Assembly (NCBI RefSeq): GCF_913777145.1
Contig: NZ_CAJYPS010000009.1
Coordinates: 53,439 to 117,438 of the forward strand
DNA length: 64,000 nucleotides
From: an uncultured Roseateles sp.
GTDB taxonomy: Bacteria; Pseudomonadota; Gammaproteobacteria; Burkholderiales; Burkholderiaceae_C
Direction: 5' to 3'
Position 1 is the stretch's first letter. Each line of letters begins with the position of its first letter. A model generated the notes under the pieces. It was not told where the DNA came from. It made no database searches and worked only from the letters and a program-made list of their open reading frames with translations. This document shows positions 59,015 to 64,000 of the stretch, piece after piece. The position numbers and the translations under genes were made by a program.

Positions 59015-60214
59015 ATGGTTACAAGCCCGTCACAAGCGCAACATTCCTCAGCGGCGGCGGCCGCGCTGCGCCAGCAGTGCTGGCTGGCCCCGACCCTGGG
59101 CGTCGCGGGTGCCGCGGCCCTGTGGCTGGCGTCCGACTGGCCGACCTGGGGTCAGGTCTTGATATCGCTGCTGCTGCTGGGCGCCGGCATGCTGGCCGGC
59201 CTGCTGCAACGCCGTGCGGTGGAGCGCAACCAGGCAGCCGTCGAGGCCTTCGTGGCCAGCCACCAGGGCTTTGGGGATGCACTGGCGCCGGTGTGGTCGC
59301 AGCAGATACAGACCTCCCGCGCTCAGATGGAGGCCGCGATCAACGAGCTCAGCGTGCGCTTCGGCGGCATCGTCGACAAGCTGGGCCGTACGCTGTCGCT
59401 GTCTGAATCCAGCCTGCAATCGGGCAGCGGCCAGGCCGGCCTGCTGACGCTGTTCGCGCAGAGCGAGCAGCGCCTCACCGCGATGGTGGACAGCATCGAG
59501 GCCGCGGTGGACGCCAAGGCCCGACTGCTGACCCAGGTGGGCGAGCTGGCCAACCTGGCCCAAGAGCTGCAGGGCATGGCGGCCCAGGTGGGCCTGATCG
59601 CGTCGCAGACGAATCTGCTGGCCATCAACGCTGCCATCGAAGCCGCCCACGCGGGTGAGAACGGTCGCGGCTTCGGCGTGCTGGCGCAGGAGGTGCGCAA
59701 GCTGTCGGCGATGTCGGGCGACACCGGCACGCGAATCGCGGCCACGGTGTCACGTTTTGCCGACGGCATCGCCGCCACGCAGCAGGCCTCCAGCATTGCC
59801 AGCGAACAGGCCCGCGACGCGGCGCGCGGCTCGCGCGAGGCGATCAGCGCGGTGCTGGGCGACCTGCGCGGCATCACCGAGGCGCTGGCGGACTCGACCC
59901 AGCAGCTCAAGCTGGAAAGCCAGGGCATACACGGCGAGGTCTCGGAAGCGCTGGTGCAGCTGCAGTTCCAGGACCGCGTGAACCAGATCCTCAGCCATGT
60001 GCAGCAGAGCATCGAGCAGCTGCCGCAGGTGCTGGGGGAACACACCCAGGGCTTCGCCACCCACGGCCGGCTGCAGCCGCTGTCGGCCGCCGACATGCTG
60101 AGCCAGCTGGAGCGCAGCTACGCGATGGCCGAGGAGCGCCACAGCCCCGCCACCCCATCCGGCGCCAAGCCCGCCACGGCCCAGCCGGCCGAGAGCGAAA
60201 TCACTTTCTTCTGA
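59015..60214 (+). CDS. Short methyl-accepting chemotaxis-type protein without a sensory domain
   Basis: 399 residues. Two membrane segments (about 27-43 and 50-65) are separated by only a few residues, so there is no periplasmic ligand domain and no recognisable HAMP. The cytoplasmic part is a coiled-coil signalling rod with the MCP tip [20 protein letters not shown], then [18 protein letters not shown] distinctive helical segment [20 protein letters not shown] and a C-terminal ESEITFF close the protein. First gene of the operon, 12 bases before the CheY gene. Likely modulates the CheA array with cytoplasmic or membrane cues (inference). Confidence 0.9.
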   Translation: MVTSPSQAQHSSAAAAALRQQCWLAPTLGVAGAAALWLASDWPTWGQVLISLLLLGAGMLAGLLQRRAVERNQAAVEAFVASHQGFGDALAPVWSQQIQTSRAQMEAAINELSVRFGGIVDKLGRTLSLSESSLQSGSGQAGLLTLFAQSEQRLTAMVDSIEAAVDAKARLLTQVGELANLAQELQGMAAQVGLIASQTNLLAINAAIEAAHAGENGRGFGVLAQEVRKLSAMSGDTGTRIAATVSRFADGIAATQQASSIASEQARDAARGSREAISAVLGDLRGITEALADSTQQLKLESQGIHGEVSEALVQLQFQDRVNQILSHVQQSIEQLPQVLGEHTQGFATHGRLQPLSAADMLSQLERSYAMAEERHSPATPSGAKPATAQPAESEITFF

Positions 60215-60226
60215 GGACTCCCCTTC

Positions 60227-60595
60227 ATGGCAAAGACCATACTCATCGTCGACGACTCCGCCTCGCTGCGCCAGGTCGTGGGCATTGCGCTGCGCGGCGC
60301 CGGCTATGACGTGATCGAGGCCAGCGACGGGCAGGACGCGCTGAACAAGCTGACGGGCCAGAAGGTCCACCTGATGATCAGCGACGTCAACATGCCCAAC
60401 ATGGACGGCATCACCTTTGTGAAGACCGTCAAGCAGCGTCCGGCCTACCGCTTCACGCCGGTGGTGATGCTGACCACCGAATCGCAGGAATCCAAGAAGG
60501 CCGAGGGCCAGGCGGCGGGCGCCAAGGCCTGGGTGGTCAAGCCCTTCCGCCCCGAGCAGATGCTGGGCGTGGTGCAGAAGCTGGTGCTGCCATGA
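60227..60595 (+). CDS. Single-domain CheY-like response regulator
   Basis: 122 residues, receiver only: acidic pair D9/D10, phospho-acceptor D53 (MISDVNMPNMDG), Thr in VVMLTTES and Lys in AWVVKPFRPEQM. The substrate of the CheA encoded two genes downstream. Its stop overlaps the STAS gene start (60592-60595). Whether it acts on a flagellar motor, pili or another output cannot be told. Confidence 0.95.
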   Translation: MAKTILIVDDSASLRQVVGIALRGAGYDVIEASDGQDALNKLTGQKVHLMISDVNMPNMDGITFVKTVKQRPAYRFTPVVMLTTESQESKKAEGQAAGAKAWVVKPFRPEQMLGVVQKLVLP

Positions 60596-60876
60596 GCGAG
60601 GCGCTCGCGCTCTCCGGTGAACTGACCATCTACCGCGCGGCCGAGCTCAAGGCCGAGCTGCTGGCCGCCGCGGCACTGGGCGAGTCCCCGGTGCTGGACC
60701 TGGCCGAGGTCAGCGAGATCGACACGGCCGGCGTGCAGCTGCTGCTGCTGGCCCAGCGCGAGGCCGCGGCACGCGGCGCCGCGCTGACGCTGACCCGGCC
60801 CAGCGCCGCGGTGCGCGAGGTGTTCGCACTGCTGGAGCTGGAGGCCCACCTGCACACCGGAGGCGCGAGCGCATGA
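60592..60876 (+). CDS. STAS-domain protein in chemosensory operon
   Basis: 94 residues, a single STAS domain like anti-sigma-factor antagonists: SGELTIYRAAELKAELLAA at the start and LDLAEVSEIDTAGVQLLLL, where T45 occupies the position phosphorylated in SpoIIAA-type proteins. No anti-sigma kinase is nearby, so it is more likely a partner of the chemosensory array. Overlaps both neighbours (CheY gene and CheA gene) by four bases. Confidence 0.92.
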   Translation: MSEALALSGELTIYRAAELKAELLAAAALGESPVLDLAEVSEIDTAGVQLLLLAQREAAARGAALTLTRPSAAVREVFALLELEAHLHTGGASA

Positions 60877-63047
60877 ATCTCGACCAGGCCCTGCACACCT
60901 TCATCGCCGAGAGCCGCGAGCTGCTGGACGACATGGAGGCCGCGCTGCTGCGGCTGTCCGACGCGGACGCCGAGGAAACCAGCGCCGCGCTGAATGCGGT
61001 GTTCCGCGCAGCCCACACCATCAAGGGCTCGGCTGGCCTGTTCGGGCTGGACCATGTGGTGGCCTTCACCCATGTGGCCGAAAGCGCGCTGGACGAGATC
61101 CGCGCGGGCCGCCTGGCGATAGACGCGGGCTGGGTCACGCTGCTGCTGTCCTGCTGCGACCACATGCGTGCGCTGATCCACGCCATCGACGCGGGCCACA
61201 CCGAGCCCGACCCGGCCTTGGAGGCCGAGGGCCTGCCGCTGCTGGACGCGCTGCGCGCCCGCATGCTGGCCTGCCCGGTGACGCCGGCCGCGGCCGATGT
61301 GGCTGCATCGACCAGCGACGGGGCGTTGGCCGAGGCCGGCTGCTGGCACATCTCCATACGCTTCGGCGAGGGCGTGCTGCGCAACGGCATGGACCCCATC
61401 GCCTTCATACGCTACCTGCGCACGCTGGGTCGCATCGTCAAGCTGGTGACCCTGCCCGACGCGCTGCCCGCGGTGGACGCGATGGACCCGGAGTGCTGCT
61501 ATCTCGGCTTCGAGATCGCGTTCGAGACCACCGTCGACAAGGCCACGATAGAAGGCGTGTTCGAGTTCGTGCTGGACGACTGCACGCTGCGCATCCTGCC
61601 GCCGGCCACGCGGGTGGAGGAATTTGCCGCGCTGATCCGCGGCCTGCCCGAGGAGCCCTACCGGCTGGGCGAGATCCTGGCGCGCTGCGGCAGCGTGACG
61701 CCGCACGAGATCCGCCTGGCGCTGGAGGCGCAGGAGCGCCACCGCGACGCCGACCAGAGCGCTCCGCCCCAGCCGCTGGGCGCCATCCTGGTGGAACAGG
61801 GCGGCGTGCAGCCGGCGGTGGTGGAAGCCGCACTGGCCAAGCAGCGCAAGGTGCGCGACTCGGCGACGCGCGAGCATCAGTCGGTGCGGGTGGACTCCGA
61901 CAAGCTGGACCGCCTGATCGACCTGGTGGGCGAACTCATCATTGCGCAGGCTGGCGCCAGTCTGGCGGCCCGCCGCACCGCGGACCCCGACCTGCACGAG
62001 GCCCACTCCACGCTGGCCGATCTGGTGCACGAGGTGCGCGACAGCGCGCTGCAGCTGCGCATGGTCAAGATTGGCGCGACCTTCAGCCGCTTCCAGCGCG
62101 TGGTGCACGACGTGGCGCGCGAGCTGGGCAAGCAGATCGACCTGGCCATCAGCGGCGAGGACACCGAGCTGGACAAGACCGTGGTGGAAAAGATAGGCGA
62201 CCCGCTGACCCACCTGGTGCGCAACGCGATGGACCACGGCATAGAGACCGCCGAGCTGCGCGCCCAGCGCGGCAAGCCGGCGCGCGGCTGCATACGGCTG
62301 AACGCGCTGCACGACGCGGGCAGCGTGGTCATCGAGGTATCGGACGACGGCGGCGGCCTGGACCGCGAGCGCATCCTCGCCAAGGGCGTGGAACGCGGCC
62401 TGGTGGAGCCGGGCCGCGTGATGAGCGACACCGAGGTCTTCAACCTCATCTTCGAGCCGGGCTTCTCCACGGCCGAGAAGGTCACCAACCTGTCCGGCCG
62501 CGGCGTGGGCATGGACGTGGTGAAGAGCAACATCACGGCGCTGCGCGGGCACGTGTCCGTGGCCAGCCAGCCGGGTCAGGGCACGACGGTCACCGTGCGC
62601 CTGCCGCTGACGCTGGCCATCATCGACGGCTTCCAGGTGTGCGTGAACCAGTCGGTGTTCGTGGTGCCGCTGGAGGCGGTCGAGGAATGCGTGGAATACG
62701 CCGCCGACGACCAGCACGACTACATCGAACTGCGCGGCGGCGTGCTGCCGCTGATCCGGTTGCGCCAGCTGTTCGACCTGGGTGGCAGGCCGGGCACACG
62801 CCAGAACATCGTCGTGATCCGCCAGGGCCGCGACAAGCTGGGCCTGGTGGTGGACACGCTGCTGGGCGAGGCCCAGACCGTCATCAAGCCGCTGTCCCGG
62901 GTGTTCTCCCAGGTCAAGGGCGTCAGCGGCTCCAGCATCCGCGGCAATGGCGATGTCGCCCTCATCCTGGACCTGCCCGCCCTGGTGCAGCAGGCCACGG
63001 CCGTGATGAACGGCCACTCTTCCCGCACCGCCCCGGCACTGGCCTAG
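60873..63047 (+). CDS. cheA: Chemotaxis histidine kinase CheA with MshEN-like repeats
   Basis: 724 residues. HPt domain with His48 (RAAHTIKGSAGLFG); a middle domain (about 150-245) with ISIRFGEGVLRNGMDP; then two 24-residue repeats at 264-287 (RLGEILARCG...) and 301-324 (PLGAILVEQG...) resembling the MshEN/GspE N-terminal c-di-GMP motif; dimerisation helix (VRVDSDKLDRLIDLVGELII); HATPase_c with HLVRNAMDHGIE, SDDGGGLD, FEPGFSTAEKVTNLSGRGVG; and a CheW-like P5 domain. It phosphorylates the CheY encoded upstream. The repeats are not a standard CheA component. Confidence 0.93.
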   Translation: MNLDQALHTFIAESRELLDDMEAALLRLSDADAEETSAALNAVFRAAHTIKGSAGLFGLDHVVAFTHVAESALDEIRAGRLAIDAGWVTLLLSCCDHMRALIHAIDAGHTEPDPALEAEGLPLLDALRARMLACPVTPAAADVAASTSDGALAEAGCWHISIRFGEGVLRNGMDPIAFIRYLRTLGRIVKLVTLPDALPAVDAMDPECCYLGFEIAFETTVDKATIEGVFEFVLDDCTLRILPPATRVEEFAALIRGLPEEPYRLGEILARCGSVTPHEIRLALEAQERHRDADQSAPPQPLGAILVEQGGVQPAVVEAALAKQRKVRDSATREHQSVRVDSDKLDRLIDLVGELIIAQAGASLAARRTADPDLHEAHSTLADLVHEVRDSALQLRMVKIGATFSRFQRVVHDVARELGKQIDLAISGEDTELDKTVVEKIGDPLTHLVRNAMDHGIETAELRAQRGKPARGCIRLNALHDAGSVVIEVSDDGGGLDRERILAKGVERGLVEPGRVMSDTEVFNLIFEPGFSTAEKVTNLSGRGVGMDVVKSNITALRGHVSVASQPGQGTTVTVRLPLTLAIIDGFQVCVNQSVFVVPLEAVEECVEYAADDQHDYIELRGGVLPLIRLRQLFDLGGRPGTRQNIVVIRQGRDKLGLVVDTLLGEAQTVIKPLSRVFSQVKGVSGSSIRGNGDVALILDLPALVQQATAVMNGHSSRTAPALA

Positions 63048-63075
63048 GCGCGACCGACCTCAGGAAAGGAATTCC

Positions 63076-64000
63076 ATGTTCTCCAATTTCAAGATCGGCG
63101 TCCGGCTCATAGGCGGCTTCCTGCTGGTGGCCGGCATCAGCGTCGTCGTGGGCATGGTGGGGCTGCAGAACGCCGGCCAGATGAACCAGCTGGCCGAGCG
63201 CATGTACTCGCAGGAGCTGGTGGGCCTGTCCACCATCAAGGAAGCCAACATCGAGCTGATCTACATCGGCCGCGCACGCAGCAACTTCCTGCTGGCCAAC
63301 ACGCAGCAGGAACGCGACAAGCAGCTGGCCGCGATCCAGAAGTCCAGCGCCACCGTCAAGGAGATGATGGCCAAGGCCAAGCCGCTGTTCGTGACGGAGC
63401 GCGGCAAGGAGCTGTTCGCGAAGTTCGACAGCGAGTGGGATCGCTTCCAGACCGAGCAGCAGCGCGCGCTGGCGCTGGCCGCCAGCGAGAAGCTGGCCGA
63501 GCATGACCCGGCCCTGGTGCAGGCCATGAGCACGGTGCGCAGCAAGGCCGATGCGCTGGACGACATGCTGGACGAGCTGGCCCGCCAGAAGGACGCACGC
63601 GCCGCCCAGGCCAATGACGAGACCGAGGCCATCTACAGCGGCAGCCGCCAGACGCTGATCGCCATCATCGTGGGCGGCGTCGCGCTGGGCGTGCTGCTGG
63701 GCTGGCTGATCAGCCGCAGCGTGGCCCGCCCGATAGGCCGCGTGGTCGAGGTGGCCAACCGGCTGGCCGAGGGCGACATGACGGTGGAGATCGTCGGCAA
63801 GTCGCGCGACGAAGTCGGCCAGCTGCTGGACGCGATGCGCCACATGACGCAGCGCCTGACCCAGGTGGTGGCCGAGGTGAACGCCAGCGCCGAGTCGCTG
63901 GCCGGGGCGTCGGAAGAGGTCAGCGCCACCGCACAGTCGCTCAGCCAGGCCGCGTCCGAGCAGGCCGCGGGCGTCGAGGAGACCAGTGCCTCGCTGGAGC
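63076..64000 (+). CDS. Methyl-accepting chemotaxis protein, 3' end outside window
   Basis: The first 308 codons are present. Membrane segment at about 10-30, a four-helix-bundle-type periplasmic domain (about 31-190; ELVGLSTIKEANIELIYIGR is typical of the 4HB_MCP group), second membrane segment (IAIIVGGVALGVLLGWLI, about 196-213), HAMP with SRSVARPIGRVVEVANRLAEGDM, and the beginning of the signalling helix including ASEEVSATAQSLSQAASEQA. AGGAAAGGA precedes the ATG. Follows cheA by 28 bases and feeds that kinase. Confidence 0.94.
   Translation, partial: MFSNFKIGVRLIGGFLLVAGISVVVGMVGLQNAGQMNQLAERMYSQELVGLSTIKEANIELIYIGRARSNFLLANTQQERDKQLAAIQKSSATVKEMMAKAKPLFVTERGKELFAKFDSEWDRFQTEQQRALALAASEKLAEHDPALVQAMSTVRSKADALDDMLDELARQKDARAAQANDETEAIYSGSRQTLIAIIVGGVALGVLLGWLISRSVARPIGRVVEVANRLAEGDMTVEIVGKSRDEVGQLLDAMRHMTQRLTQVVAEVNASAESLAGASEEVSATAQSLSQAASEQAAGVEETSASLE

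Overview
The window is a 64 kb stretch of chromosome from a high-GC (about 70%) betaproteobacterium. Several conserved Burkholderiales-type neighbourhoods point there: addB-addA-trxA-rho-rpmE2, pstSCAB-phoU-phoB-phoR next to glmM-folP-ftsH-rlmE/yhbY, greA-carB-lysE-carA, and surE-pcm-nlpD-rpoS. The mix of a Tat-exported multicopper oxidase, two-subunit periplasmic molybdenum oxidoreductases and a chemosensory cluster would fit the Rubrivivax/Leptothrix/Roseateles side of the order, but the genus is inference. No CRISPR array, rRNA operon, insertion sequence or integrase gene was seen.

Layout. 1-4,481: two paralogous 2Fe-2S/molybdopterin oxidoreductase pairs in opposite orientation with an alpha/beta hydrolase between them; the left pair runs off the window. 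4,534-7,374: a small lipoprotein, then a low-GC three-gene island (one soluble protein of unknown family and two small membrane proteins) lying on the 3' side of a tRNA-Arg(UCU) gene; this is the least explained part of the window. 7,396-9,605: an OPT-family transporter and tRNA-Pro(UGG). 9,621-17,853: the AddAB recombination helicase-nuclease, thioredoxin, Rho and a zinc-free L31. 17,973-26,513: a membrane glycosyltransferase-like protein and the complete phosphate uptake and signalling set (PhoR, PhoB, PhoU, PstBACS) with a PhoB-type promoter in front of pstS. 26,666-33,090: glmM, folP, ftsH, rlmE, yhbY, a small membrane protein and greA. 33,177-38,286: carB, a LysE-type exporter and carA. 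38,449-45,802: GlcG-like protein, BI-1-like protein, rlmD, the rpoS/nlpD/pcm/surE block and a quinone oxidoreductase-like gene. 45,899-48,853: an orphan response regulator, an amidotransferase, an AhpD-like protein and its divergent AraC-type regulator. 48,863-58,618: a probable copper-handling cluster (secreted Cys-rich peptide, TolC-like lipoprotein, multicopper oxidase) converging on a four-gene efflux operon resembling E. coli yhiI-rbbA-yhhJ plus a NodT-type outer-membrane factor, with a near-perfect FNR/ANR-type site in front of it. 59,015-64,000: a chemosensory operon (short MCP, CheY, STAS protein, CheA, second MCP), truncated by the window end.

The most interesting signals are (i) the anomalous-composition three-gene cassette beside tRNA-Arg, (ii) a CheA that carries two 24-residue repeats matching the c-di-GMP-binding motif of MshEN/GspE N-terminal domains, and (iii) several legible regulatory sites: the FNR-like box with class II spacing, two Pho-box-like elements upstream of pstS, a rho promoter inside the end of trxA, and a 20-bp divergent rlmE/yhbY promoter that may give leaderless transcripts.
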